From Candidatus Minthosoma equi (GTDB lineage Bacteria > Bacteroidota > Bacteroidia > Bacteroidales > Bacteroidaceae): a stretch of DNA of 34,563 bases. How positions within the stretch are numbered: position 1 is the stretch's first letter; every line of letters begins with the position of its first letter. The position numbers were made by a program, and so were the translations under genes. A model generated the notes under the pieces. It saw nothing but the letters and a program-made list of their open reading frames with translations. It was not told where the DNA came from and did not search any database. Location: the NCBI GenBank assembly GCA_018064885.1, contig JAGHUI010000044.1:1-34563 (forward strand), given 5' to 3'. Below are positions 6,560 through 15,210 of this stretch, piece by piece.

Positions 6560-9421
6560 ATGAAACGTTATATATTGAAAGCTATGCTGTTTGCTGCCTT
6601 GATATTTGGCAGCAGTCTCTCTTGGGCTCAGCGTCCAATGATGATGAACTTTGAATCGACTGTAGTGAATGATGACGGCACTGTGACCTTCCAGTATCGC
6701 AATGACAAAGCGAAGGAAGTGGCAGTAGATGTTCAGTTTGCTGGCAAGAAGGCAATGCAGAAGGATGCCCGAACAGGACTGTGGACGGTGACCGTTGGTC
6801 CTGCGGCTTCTGATATGTATCCATATCATTTCGAAGTAGATGGAGTGAGTGTGATGGATCCTAAGTGTGAACAGTATTTCCCTAATGAAGGTTTCAAGAA
6901 CAGTATTCTTGAGATTCCTGCCAAGGAAGGTTCTTTGCCACATGACATTAAGGATGTTCCTCATGGATGCATGGAATATGTGCGCTATTATTCCAATAGT
7001 CTGAAATATACAAATAATGCCATTGTATATCTTCCTGCCTCATATTATAAGGACACAGACAAGTCTTATCCTGTGTTTTACCTTATCAGCGGAACTACTG
7101 ATACTGAGGAGGTTTACTACAAGGTGGGACGTGTGAACTATATCCTTGATAATCTGATTGCTGAGGGTGATGCGAAAGAGATGATTGTGGTGCTCCCATA
7201 CGGCAATCCTAATAAGCTCTTACCTGTTATGCCAGAAAATGGAATGCCAGTAACAGGGTTTGGTGGCGATGTGTTCAGCAATGACCTTGTCAATGATCTC
7301 ATGCCATACGTTGAATCACATTACCGTACAATCAACGATCGAGACCACCGTGCTATTGGCGGTTTCTCTCGTGGTGGCAATCAAGGGCTTTACAATGGGT
7401 TGAGTAATCTGGATAAGTTCTCATACCTGTGTTCTTATAGTTCTTTTACATCCATGGATATTCCTAATGTTTACGACAAGGCAAAGGAAACAAACAAGAA
7501 GATAAATCTCTTCTGGCTTGGTGTCGGCACTGACGATTTCCTTTATGGCAATGCTCGCGACTATACGGAATTTCTTGATAAGAAAGGTATCCGTTGCGTT
7601 AAGGAATATACTCACGATAAGTTTGGTCATACATGGATGAATGCCAAGTGTTTCCTCGACAAGACACTTCGTTTGCTTTTCAATCCTGAAGCTTCTCAGC
7701 AGGCAATGAAGAATGCTGACAAGACATTGGCAAAGACAGGCAATGAGCAGCAATTCACTCCTGGTGTCATGGCTCGCTTGTTCCCTAAGGCTATAGAATC
7801 TCCTGTTTATGGCAGCAATGATGTAACCTACAATTTCAATGCACCAAATGCAGAGACTGTATTGATGGAAAGTGAATTGTGGAACGAGCCTATAGCAATG
7901 AAGAAAAGCGATGATGGTGTTTGGACAACAACAGTACAGAATGTTGCTCAGAAATCTTTCAAGTATTGCTTCATTGTTGATGGAACAAAAGTTGCCGATC
8001 CGCAGAATATGTACCTCTCTCCAGATAAGGGATTCAAGTACAGCATTTCAAAGAAGCAGTCAAAGGATATGGGCAATACTGCTCATGGCGTTGTTCAGTA
8101 CAACTACGGTGAAGGCACAGCTGCGTATCGCACACCTGGCGATGTCTCAAATGCACAAACCATCTATCTTGTCCCTGGCAATGATGACACTTATGAAAGT
8201 TGGTTCAAGGTGGGCGGCGTGAATGAGATTGCCGATCGTCTCTTTGCAGAAGGCAAAATAGGACCATCTGCTTTAATTGTTTCTTCTGATGTTCCAGAGG
8301 GTGCAAAGGCGCTTCGTGCTGACGATTTCAACACATGGCAAGATAGAAGTGATGCTGTAGAATCAATGCTCCTTGGCAAGACTGTGATGCCATTGCTTAA
8401 TGAGACACTTTTCCAGAAAACTATTGACGAAAAGCTTGTGGCTCTTTATAAAATCAGCAATGGGCGCATAGCTGCACAGATCACCAACTATGGCGGATTC
8501 ATTGTTTCGCTTCTCTCTCCAGATAAGCATGGCAATTACACCAATATCGTGACACATTATAATAATATAGACGGTTATCAGACATACAATCTTGGACAGG
8601 TAGGACCTGCTCTTGGCCGTTTTGCTAATCGCATTGCCAATGCTAAGTTCACCCTTGATGGCAAAGAATATAATTTGACAAAGAATAGTCGTGAACATAT
8701 CCTTCACAGTGGACTTAAAGGTTTTGACCATGCTGTATGGGATGTTGTCAGCAGCACAGAGAACACGCTTGTCCTGAAGCACATATCTCCTGATGGCACA
8801 GATGGTTTCCCTGGCACACTTACTACAATCCTCACCTACAGCATCACCGATGACGACGCTATTCAGATTGACTATAAGGCAACAACAGACAAGGCAACAG
8901 TCGTGAATCTTTCTAACCATGCTTATTTCAATCTTGATGGAGTTGGTTCTGGTGATATTCTTGACCATGAGCTTGAGATTCTTGCAGATAAGATAACAGA
9001 TGCAACGTCCGATGGTATACCAACAGGCAAGTTCATTGATGTCACAGGCACAGTCTATGATTTCAGGAATAAGTGCCGTATCGGCAATCGACAGATGAAG
9101 ATGGAAGGCTTCCGCTGGGGACAGCGCATCGAGGTGCCAGAAGGCATGGTAATGAACTACGACAACAATTTCTGTCTCAATCATTCAGAAGGGAAATTCT
9201 GCAAAGTTGCTACACTCCATTCTCCAAAATCAGGACGCACTCTTCAGGTGTGGAACGACCATCCAGGTCTTCAGGTATATTCAGGCGCTCGTACAGCAAT
9301 TGCTTTGGAGTCTCAGATGTATCCAGATTCTCCAAATCATCCTGAGTTCCCATCTACTGTGCTTCGGCCAAAGAAAGAATATACACATACTTGCAAATAT
9401 GTTTTATCAGTTGACAAGTAA
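6560..9421 (+). CDS. Secreted fusion: CBM48-CE1-type esterase, degenerate second module, aldose 1-epimerase
   Basis: 953 residues with a signal peptide (about 1-23). Residues 30-120 are a CBM48-like sandwich (YPYHFEVDGV, DPKCEQYFPNEGF). Residues 135-375 are an alpha/beta esterase of the CE1/feruloyl-esterase type with nucleophile Ser270 in GGFSRGG, likely Asp325/326 (GTDDF) and His357 (GHTWM). Residues 415-500 repeat the CBM48 unit (YCFIVDGTKVADPQNMY, DKGFKYSI). About 505-620 resemble the start of a second esterase (TIYLVPGNDDTYESWFKVGGVN) but end before any nucleophile. Residues 622-953 are a full mutarotase: GRFANRIA, His716, His787 in NHAYFNL, Asp868, and Glu917 in ALESQMYPDSPNHPEF. Likely job: deacylate plant oligosaccharides and equilibrate sugar anomers outside the cytoplasm. 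Only 9 bp separate it from the GH3 gene, so they are co-transcribed. The ester substrate is unknown. Confidence 0.88.
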   Translation: MKRYILKAMLFAALIFGSSLSWAQRPMMMNFESTVVNDDGTVTFQYRNDKAKEVAVDVQFAGKKAMQKDARTGLWTVTVGPAASDMYPYHFEVDGVSVMDPKCEQYFPNEGFKNSILEIPAKEGSLPHDIKDVPHGCMEYVRYYSNSLKYTNNAIVYLPASYYKDTDKSYPVFYLISGTTDTEEVYYKVGRVNYILDNLIAEGDAKEMIVVLPYGNPNKLLPVMPENGMPVTGFGGDVFSNDLVNDLMPYVESHYRTINDRDHRAIGGFSRGGNQGLYNGLSNLDKFSYLCSYSSFTSMDIPNVYDKAKETNKKINLFWLGVGTDDFLYGNARDYTEFLDKKGIRCVKEYTHDKFGHTWMNAKCFLDKTLRLLFNPEASQQAMKNADKTLAKTGNEQQFTPGVMARLFPKAIESPVYGSNDVTYNFNAPNAETVLMESELWNEPIAMKKSDDGVWTTTVQNVAQKSFKYCFIVDGTKVADPQNMYLSPDKGFKYSISKKQSKDMGNTAHGVVQYNYGEGTAAYRTPGDVSNAQTIYLVPGNDDTYESWFKVGGVNEIADRLFAEGKIGPSALIVSSDVPEGAKALRADDFNTWQDRSDAVESMLLGKTVMPLLNETLFQKTIDEKLVALYKISNGRIAAQITNYGGFIVSLLSPDKHGNYTNIVTHYNNIDGYQTYNLGQVGPALGRFANRIANAKFTLDGKEYNLTKNSREHILHSGLKGFDHAVWDVVSSTENTLVLKHISPDGTDGFPGTLTTILTYSITDDDAIQIDYKATTDKATVVNLSNHAYFNLDGVGSGDILDHELEILADKITDATSDGIPTGKFIDVTGTVYDFRNKCRIGNRQMKMEGFRWGQRIEVPEGMVMNYDNNFCLNHSEGKFCKVATLHSPKSGRTLQVWNDHPGLQVYSGARTAIALESQMYPDSPNHPEFPSTVLRPKKEYTHTCKYVLSVDK

Positions 9422-9430
9422 AACAAGAAT

Positions 9431-11776
9431 ATGAAGAAAATACTAACTGGATTATTTACAGCTGCACTCATCATGAGTTGCAATAATACTGTTACAGTGG
9501 AAAATTACGATGAGAAAATAGATGAGCTTTACAGCAAAATGAGTATGGAGGAACGTTTGGCTCAGCTGCAAAGCAGATATATGGATGACCTTTTCAATGA
9601 GAATGGCGAACTTGACACAGTTGCATGTCGCAAGCTTATTCCTAACGGTATAGGTCATTTCTCGCAGTATGCAAGTCAGAAACCTTTGGATGCTAACACG
9701 CTTCGTGATCGTGTAGCAAAGGTTCAGAACTGGCTGATGCGCAACACTCCTAACGGCATTCCTGCTCTTTTCCATGAGGAGGTGCTCTCTGGTGTGAACA
9801 CTCTCAATGCTACTATCTACCCTCAGCAGATTGGTCAGGCTTGCTCCTTCAATCCTGAACTTGCAGAACTCAAGACAAAGCAAACGGGTACAGCAATGAG
9901 AAAGATGGGCGGTGTTCTTTCTCTCTCTCCAATGGTTGATGTTTGCCGCACGCCAAGCTTTAATCGTCTTGAAGAGTCATACGGCGAAGATGCCTATCTT
10001 TCTGCCGTTATGGGAACTGCCTTCGTCAAGGGTTTGCAGCAAGGCGAACTCAAGAAAGGTGTTGGAGCATGCAGCAAGCATTATCTTGGCTATGGTGGTG
10101 GCGGCGATGCTGACGAAAAAGAGCTTATGGAAGAGATTCTCCTTCCTCATGAGACTATGATTCGTCTGGCAGGAAGCAAGGCTTTAATGCCTGGCTATCA
10201 TGCTGTTCATGGCACAAACTGTGTTGCTAATGAGGAAATTCTTCAGGACATCCTTCGCGGCTATGTTGGCTTTGATGGAATGATTGTTAGCGACTATACT
10301 GCCATAGATCAATTGCCAGACATGGAAGATGCAGTCCACAAGGCAGCAGCGGCAATCAATGGTGGCAATGATGTAGATTTTCCAACAGGCTCTAATTATG
10401 CTCTTCTGCAAGAAGCTATGGACCAAGGACTTGTTAAACCAGAGACCTTCGAACGAGCAGTAAAAAATGTTCTTCGCTATAAGTTCCGTGCAGGATTGTT
10501 CGATGATAATGCCTATCTTTATAGTAATGAGGATATTGTTCTTGATTCAAAAGAAGAGCGACAGACTGCATACGACATTGCAACTCAGTCAATCGTCCTT
10601 TTGGAGAACAACGGCATCCTTCCGCTTAAGGACAAAAAGAACATTCTCCTCACAGGTCCTAATGCCAACAGCATGTGGGCAATGTGTGGTGACTATTCAT
10701 TCCCAGCAATGAGCTACTTCTGGAAAATGGCAGAAGTTGATAGCGAGCATCCTCACATCGTCACTCTTCGTGAAGGAATGCAAAACGCCATTAATTCTAA
10801 CCACTCAACTGTAACCTATTCACGCGGTTGCGATTGGACTGATGAAATAGAAACCATTTTCAGCAAAGCAGGTGATGAACGTGCTTGGGATTATGAGATC
10901 TTGCATCGCAAGGTTGATACAGGCGAGACAGCAGATCCAAAGGAAGCGCTTGCACTTGCTGAGAAGAGTGATGTAATCATTGCTGCTGTAGGAGAAAACG
11001 TGATGCTTTGCGGAGAAAATCGTGACCGTCAGGGACTTCGTCTTCCTGGAAAGCAAGAGCAGTTCGTAGAATCCCTCATTGCTACTGGCAAACCTGTTGT
11101 CCTCGTTGTGTTTGGAGGTCGTGCTCAAGTCATCTCCAGCATTGCCGACCGTTGTGCAGCAGTCATTCAGGCATGGTATCCAGGCGAAGAGGGTGGCAAT
11201 GCCGTTGCGGACATTCTTTTCGGTAAGGTTTCTCCATCAGCAAAACTCAGTGTAAGTTATCCTAACACAGAGGTTTACGAACCAATATGCTACAATTATT
11301 CAGACAAGCCAGATCCACGTGTTGCATGGCCTTTTGGCTACGGTCTCAGCTACACTACATTCGAGTACAGCGACATTAAGGTTGACGAGGCTGTTAAAAC
11401 ATCAGACGAGTCAACAGTTGTTACATTTACAGTAAAGAATACGGGAAAAGTGGAAGCAGATGAAATAGCCCAGCTCTATCTTTCACCAACTGATGCTTCT
11501 CAGAACATTCGTCCAATCCAGTTGCAAGGCTTTGCACGAGTGCATCTTGCATCAGGTGAGTCTAAGACCGTAAGCATCAAGCTCTACACTGAACAGTTTG
11601 GTTATTACACAAATGATGGCAAGCGCCAGTGGAACATCGCACCTGGCACATTTACTTTGAAAGTTGGTGCATCTTCAACGGACATTCGTCTTCAGAAAAC
11701 TATTACTCTCAATGGCGATCACATCACAAAACCTCTCAGAGACTTCTATTTTTCAGAATCTTCTATACATTCGTGA
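9431..11776 (+). CDS. GH3 beta-glycosidase (beta-glucosidase/beta-xylosidase type), lipoprotein
   Basis: 781 residues; the lipobox LIMSC at Cys17 predicts anchoring in the envelope. The three-domain GH3 layout is complete: TIM barrel with Lys216-His217 (ACSKHYLGYG) and nucleophile Asp288 (GMIVSDYTAI), alpha/beta sandwich with AVGENVMLCGENRDR and WYPGEEGGNAVADILFG, then a fibronectin-III-like end (YGLSYTTFEYSDI onward). The enzyme removes single sugars from the non-reducing end of beta-linked oligosaccharides; glucose and xylose are both plausible and the sequence does not decide between them. The upstream esterase-mutarotase fusion suggests acylated oligosaccharides. The last 65 bases overlap the start of the CinA-type gene in another frame. 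Confidence 0.92.
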   Translation: MKKILTGLFTAALIMSCNNTVTVENYDEKIDELYSKMSMEERLAQLQSRYMDDLFNENGELDTVACRKLIPNGIGHFSQYASQKPLDANTLRDRVAKVQNWLMRNTPNGIPALFHEEVLSGVNTLNATIYPQQIGQACSFNPELAELKTKQTGTAMRKMGGVLSLSPMVDVCRTPSFNRLEESYGEDAYLSAVMGTAFVKGLQQGELKKGVGACSKHYLGYGGGGDADEKELMEEILLPHETMIRLAGSKALMPGYHAVHGTNCVANEEILQDILRGYVGFDGMIVSDYTAIDQLPDMEDAVHKAAAAINGGNDVDFPTGSNYALLQEAMDQGLVKPETFERAVKNVLRYKFRAGLFDDNAYLYSNEDIVLDSKEERQTAYDIATQSIVLLENNGILPLKDKKNILLTGPNANSMWAMCGDYSFPAMSYFWKMAEVDSEHPHIVTLREGMQNAINSNHSTVTYSRGCDWTDEIETIFSKAGDERAWDYEILHRKVDTGETADPKEALALAEKSDVIIAAVGENVMLCGENRDRQGLRLPGKQEQFVESLIATGKPVVLVVFGGRAQVISSIADRCAAVIQAWYPGEEGGNAVADILFGKVSPSAKLSVSYPNTEVYEPICYNYSDKPDPRVAWPFGYGLSYTTFEYSDIKVDEAVKTSDESTVVTFTVKNTGKVEADEIAQLYLSPTDASQNIRPIQLQGFARVHLASGESKTVSIKLYTEQFGYYTNDGKRQWNIAPGTFTLKVGASSTDIRLQKTITLNGDHITKPLRDFYFSESSIHS

Positions 11777-12239
11777 CGTATTGGTGCAACACGGCTGGAC
11801 AGTAAGCACAGCCGAATCATGCACCAGCGGAAGAATTGCCACATGGATGTCGTATGTCAGTGGATCTAGCAAATTCTACCAAGGCGGCATTGTGGCATAT
11901 CAGGATAAAGTTAAATCGGCAGAGCTTGGAGTCTCTGCCGATTTAATAAAGAAATGTGATGTTGTATCTGAGCCCGTTGTCCGTGAAATGGTGAAAGGAG
12001 CATGTCGAAAGTTCAACACAACCTTTGCCCTTGCCAGCACAGGCTATGCCGAAGCATGGGAAGGACATGCCGTTGAAATATGGATAGCCTGGGGCTCACT
12101 TGAAGACATTCACACCCTTTGTCTGCGAGAAGACAAAGGACGAGTGGAGAATGTTGACAATGCCGCAATGATTGCTGTAAGGGAATTCAACCAATTCATC
12201 AACGAAATCGCTGTTATGTTAAATAACGGCGTTAGCTGA
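11712..12239 (+). CDS. CinA C-terminal domain protein (NMN amidohydrolase type)
   Basis: 175 residues, a stand-alone CinA_C/PncC domain. Members hydrolyse nicotinamide mononucleotide to the acid in pyridine-nucleotide salvage. Seen here are TAESCTSGRIA with the expected catalytic Ser, GGIVAYQDKVKSAELGV with the conserved Tyr and Lys region, and VVSEPVVREMVKGAC. The usual TGIAGPxGG loop is altered to TGYAEAWEG, so activity could differ. I chose ATG 11712 because the domain needs about 15 residues before FQNLLYIRDVLVQHGWTVST; this start lies 65 bp inside the GH3 gene. Starts downstream of the GH3 stop would be TTG or GTG and would trim the first helix. A bidirectional hairpin follows at 12244-12295. 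Confidence 0.85.
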   Translation: MAITSQNLSETSIFQNLLYIRDVLVQHGWTVSTAESCTSGRIATWMSYVSGSSKFYQGGIVAYQDKVKSAELGVSADLIKKCDVVSEPVVREMVKGACRKFNTTFALASTGYAEAWEGHAVEIWIAWGSLEDIHTLCLREDKGRVENVDNAAMIAVREFNQFINEIAVMLNNGVS

Positions 12240-12243
12240 TTAA

Positions 12244-12295
12244 AATAATATAATCCCATTGATAGATTTTGATCTACCTATGGGATTATATTATT
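12244..12295. terminator. Bidirectional terminator between convergent genes
   Basis: AATAATATAATCCCAT (12244-12259) pairs perfectly over 16 bp with 12280-12295, with a further imperfect inner stem (GATAGAT/ATCTACC). TTGTTTT follows on the plus strand. It lies between the CinA-type gene (plus) and the minus-strand gene ending at 12329. Confidence 0.85.
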
Positions 12296-12328
12296 GTTTT
12301 ATATATTAATATTTATTTAACTTGACAG

Positions 12329-12820
12329 TTAGTGTGCTAATGCTGCAACAACACCACCTATGATTGCTGCGCCAGCAACTGCTGTTACTATTGCCTTTCC
12401 TTCACGAGTGAGATGAACGTGATGGAAGTGTCCAACTGGATGTGCGTAGTAATAGTCTGGCTCGTAATATGTGTCGTACCAGTACCAGTCTCTGCCGCGA
12501 AGGTAGCCGTAACGACCATTCATGTAACGTACTCTGCCTTCCCATCCAGGGAGATAACCGTGGCGATCGAAGCGTGGGGTAACTACATGAACTACTCGTG
12601 GAGGAGGTGGAGGTGCCATGTGGTATCCGTGGTGTGCTGGTGGAGGAGGTGCCATGTGGTAACCAGGATGATGTCCGCCGCGTGGTCCGTCCATCATTCT
12701 CTCACCTCTGTGGTTGAAGTTATTGTCGTGACGACCTCTGTATTGTGCATTAGCATTAACTGTAAACATAGCCATCATTGCTACTACTACCATTGCCTTT
12801 GTAAAGATGTTGCGTATCAT
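12329..12820 (-). CDS. Small secreted Gly/His/Pro/Tyr-rich protein, function unknown
   Basis: 163 residues with a signal peptide (cleavage after VNANA, about residue 25). The middle is low-complexity: RGRHDNNFNHRGERMMDG, then two copies of HHxGYHMAPPPP-like sequence, then a Tyr/Trp/Asp-rich stretch (YLRGRDWYWYDTYY, EPDYYYAHPVGHFHHVH). The end is a single hydrophobic, Gly/Ala-rich segment (AIVTAVAGAAIIGGVVAALA) that could insert in a membrane. The His and Tyr content might suit metal binding or surface packing, but that is a guess. The gene stands alone with its own strong promoter and a terminator hairpin past its end. I do not recognise a named family. Confidence 0.8.
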   Translation of the reverse strand: MIRNIFTKAMVVVAMMAMFTVNANAQYRGRHDNNFNHRGERMMDGPRGGHHPGYHMAPPPPAHHGYHMAPPPPPRVVHVVTPRFDRHGYLPGWEGRVRYMNGRYGYLRGRDWYWYDTYYEPDYYYAHPVGHFHHVHLTREGKAIVTAVAGAAIIGGVVAALAH

Positions 12821-12868
12821 AATCTTATAATTTTTGAGTGTTAAACGATTTTGTTATTTTTTACACTG

Positions 12869-12900
12869 CAAAGATATGACATATTTACATCGTATGCAAA
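12869..12900 (-). promoter_or_regulatory. Bacteroidetes-type promoter for the Gly/His-rich protein gene
   Basis: On the minus strand TTTG (12900-12897), 20 nt, then TATCTTTG (12876-12869): a full match to the -33/-7 consensus with ideal spacing. The ATG at 12820 is 48 bp downstream, so the leader is short. Confidence 0.8.
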
Positions 12901-12946
12901 GGTGTTTTTCCTATAGATGAGGGGATTTCACCTATTAGTGAAAGAA

Positions 12947-12979
12947 AAATCCTCCCACCGATTGATGAGAGGATTTCAC
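12947..12979 (-). terminator. Terminator for the M3 peptidase operon, within a 16-bp direct repeat
   Basis: Read on the minus strand, AAATCCTC and GAGGATTT (plus 12976-12969 and 12954-12947) form an 8-bp stem followed by TTTTTCTTTC, 39 bp past the M3 peptidase stop. The region also carries two 16-mers with one mismatch, GATGAGGGGATTTCAC (12916-12931) and GATGAGAGGATTTCAC (12964-12979), 48 bp apart. Confidence 0.5.
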
Positions 12980-13017
12980 ACATATTATATATATAGCGCA
13001 GTGTATAGCTATTCGGA

Positions 13018-15159
13018 TTACTTAAGTCCACGATTGCGGAGCAAACCATCAATCTTAGGATCTGCACCTCGAAAGTTGCGATACATGGTCATTCCGTCGT
13101 CAATACCTCCAGGGGTGAGGACATACTTGCGGAAGCGTGCAGCAACTTCTGGATTGAAGATGTCGCCTGTTTCCTTAAATGCTTCAAAGGCATCGCAATC
13201 AAGAACTTCTGCCCAGATGTAGGAATAGTAGCCTGCTGTATATCCTCCGCCCATTGTGTGCTTGAAGTTTGTCACACGATAGCGTGGTTGTATCTGACGT
13301 GGAATGCCTCGCTCAGCAAGTTTCTTTTCCTCAAACTTCATCACGTCGAAGTCTTCTGGCACTTCGGTCAGTACATGGAGATCCATATCGACAAGTGATG
13401 CTGCAAGATATTCTACTGTAGCAAATCCTTGTCCGTATTTGCTGCAAGCATTATACTTGTCAAGCAATTCTTTTGGAAGATCTTTTCCTGTCTTATAATG
13501 TTTTGCATACACAGCAAGCACTTCTGGCTCAAATGCCCAGTGTTCATTTATCTGAGATGGAAGCTCTACGAAATCACGCTCTACACCACCTACACTATTA
13601 TAATGTACATCGCGCATGAAGGCATGCAGCGCATGACCGAATTCGTGAAACATTGTTGTGACATTGTCAATGCTCTGAAGTGCAGGCTTGTCGTCGCTTG
13701 GAGGTGTCATGCTGCATACATTAACAACAACAGGTTCAATGCGCTTGTTCTTCTCGTAGCTTTGACTGCGGAATGAAGTACACCATGCACCAGCACCCTT
13801 GCCATCACGAGGATAGTAGTCACTATAGAAAACTGCCAGGAGTGTTGAATCCTTGTCATACACTTCCCATGCATTCGCTGTCTTCTCGTATGCAGGGAGT
13901 TCTGCTGTCACATCCTTGAAAGTGAGACCGTAAAGTTTGTTGGCAGTATAGAAAACTCCTTTGAGTACATTGTTGATTTCCAAATACTCAGAAAGTTTCT
14001 CCTCATCAAAGTTGAACTTTGCTTTGCGAGCACGTTCATTATAGAACATATAATCCCAACCTTCTGGTTCGCATGTCAATCCATCCTTCTTCATCTCCTC
14101 ACGAATGTCGGCAAGTTCTTCGTTGGCAACCTTTACTGCTGGTGTCCAGATCTGGTCAAGGAGGTCATAGACTGCTTTAGGAGTCTTTGCCATGCGTGTG
14201 TCAAGAATCTGCGATGCACAGTCGTTGAATCCCATGAGACGGGCACGCTCCAAACGGAGTCTTACCAACTGGGCAGAAATAGCTTTGTTGTCGTACTCGT
14301 TGTTCTGGTTGCCGCGGTTGCAGTATGCTTCGTACACTTTACGGCGAAGTTCGCGGTTCTTGCAATATTGAAGCACAGGATTGCAGGACGCACGCTGCAT
14401 GTTGAACATGAATTTGCCTATCTGTCCTTGCTGTTCTGCCATCTGGGATGCTCGTTCTATGTCGCCATCAGAGAGACCTTCCAAATCTTCTTTTGAATCA
14501 GCAACAACGAAAGTGTTGTTTGTTTCGTGCAGAAGATTCTGGGAGAATTTAATCTGAAGGGCAGATATTTCCTGATTAAGCTGACGCAGCTTCTCTTTGT
14601 CGGAATCAGACAGTTCTGCACCGTTTCGCTTGAAGCGCTTGTAGATATTATCAAGAACTTTAAGCTCTTCCTTGTTCATCTTGGTGCTATCTACTTCATC
14701 ATATACTTGCTTCACCTTGCGGAAGAGTTCTTGATTCATGTAGATGTCATCATTGTGAGAAGAAAGCAAAGGAGAAATCTCTGCCTCAAAAGCACGAGTC
14801 TCAGCCGTAGAGTTGCTTGATGAGATAGGACTAAAAGTCATCTCTGCCCTATCCAGTTCTTCTCCACTTTGGTCAAGTGCCGCAATCGTGTTCTTGAATG
14901 TAGGCTTTTCCTTGTTATCAACAATAGCCTGGACACGTTCCTTCTGCTTTGCCATGCCAACTGTCATAGCATCACGATAATCGTCGATCGTAATCTTGTC
15001 GAACGACTCAATACCATGCTTGTTCGTACTTTTTACGCTTAAAGGATTTGTGTGTGCCATTTCCTTCACAATACTATTTGTTTCAACTACATCTGGAGCC
15101 TTGCATCCCAAAGTTAGGAGTGACGCAGCACAAGCAATAGTAATGACTTTCTTGTTCAT
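13018..15159 (-). CDS. dcp: M3 family peptidase (peptidyl-dipeptidase Dcp type), lipoprotein
   Basis: 713 residues with a lipobox (LTLGC, Cys19), so envelope-attached. The zinc motif HEFGHALHAF starts at His505, and the third ligand lies in the usual following helix (VELPSQINEHWAFEPEVL). The C-terminal TMGGGYTAGYYSYIWAEVLDCDAFEAF and the ending RGADPKIDGLLRNRGL are typical of Dcp, which removes dipeptides from peptide C-termini. Length fits the family (about 680-720). The gene follows the unknown secreted protein by 51 bp in the same direction and probably belongs to the DUF1846-led operon. Dcp and oligopeptidase A are close relatives; the ending favours Dcp. Confidence 0.92.
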   Translation of the reverse strand: MNKKVITIACAASLLTLGCKAPDVVETNSIVKEMAHTNPLSVKSTNKHGIESFDKITIDDYRDAMTVGMAKQKERVQAIVDNKEKPTFKNTIAALDQSGEELDRAEMTFSPISSSNSTAETRAFEAEISPLLSSHNDDIYMNQELFRKVKQVYDEVDSTKMNKEELKVLDNIYKRFKRNGAELSDSDKEKLRQLNQEISALQIKFSQNLLHETNNTFVVADSKEDLEGLSDGDIERASQMAEQQGQIGKFMFNMQRASCNPVLQYCKNRELRRKVYEAYCNRGNQNNEYDNKAISAQLVRLRLERARLMGFNDCASQILDTRMAKTPKAVYDLLDQIWTPAVKVANEELADIREEMKKDGLTCEPEGWDYMFYNERARKAKFNFDEEKLSEYLEINNVLKGVFYTANKLYGLTFKDVTAELPAYEKTANAWEVYDKDSTLLAVFYSDYYPRDGKGAGAWCTSFRSQSYEKNKRIEPVVVNVCSMTPPSDDKPALQSIDNVTTMFHEFGHALHAFMRDVHYNSVGGVERDFVELPSQINEHWAFEPEVLAVYAKHYKTGKDLPKELLDKYNACSKYGQGFATVEYLAASLVDMDLHVLTEVPEDFDVMKFEEKKLAERGIPRQIQPRYRVTNFKHTMGGGYTAGYYSYIWAEVLDCDAFEAFKETGDIFNPEVAARFRKYVLTPGGIDDGMTMYRNFRGADPKIDGLLRNRGLK

Positions 15160-15210
15160 TGATTTTCTGATTTCTTAAACTCTGAAGTTCTGAGTTTTAA
15201 GGTTTCTGGA

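Noticed and set aside
8363-9184. A 273-codon minus-strand open frame
   Set aside because: It lies wholly opposite the well-supported mutarotase part of the fusion, has no family features, and its composition mirrors the codons of the real gene.
12413-12844. A 143-codon plus-strand open frame
   Set aside because: Opposite the Gly/His-rich gene, which has a signal peptide and consensus promoter; the Trp/Val/Cys-rich translation is an antisense artefact of its codons.
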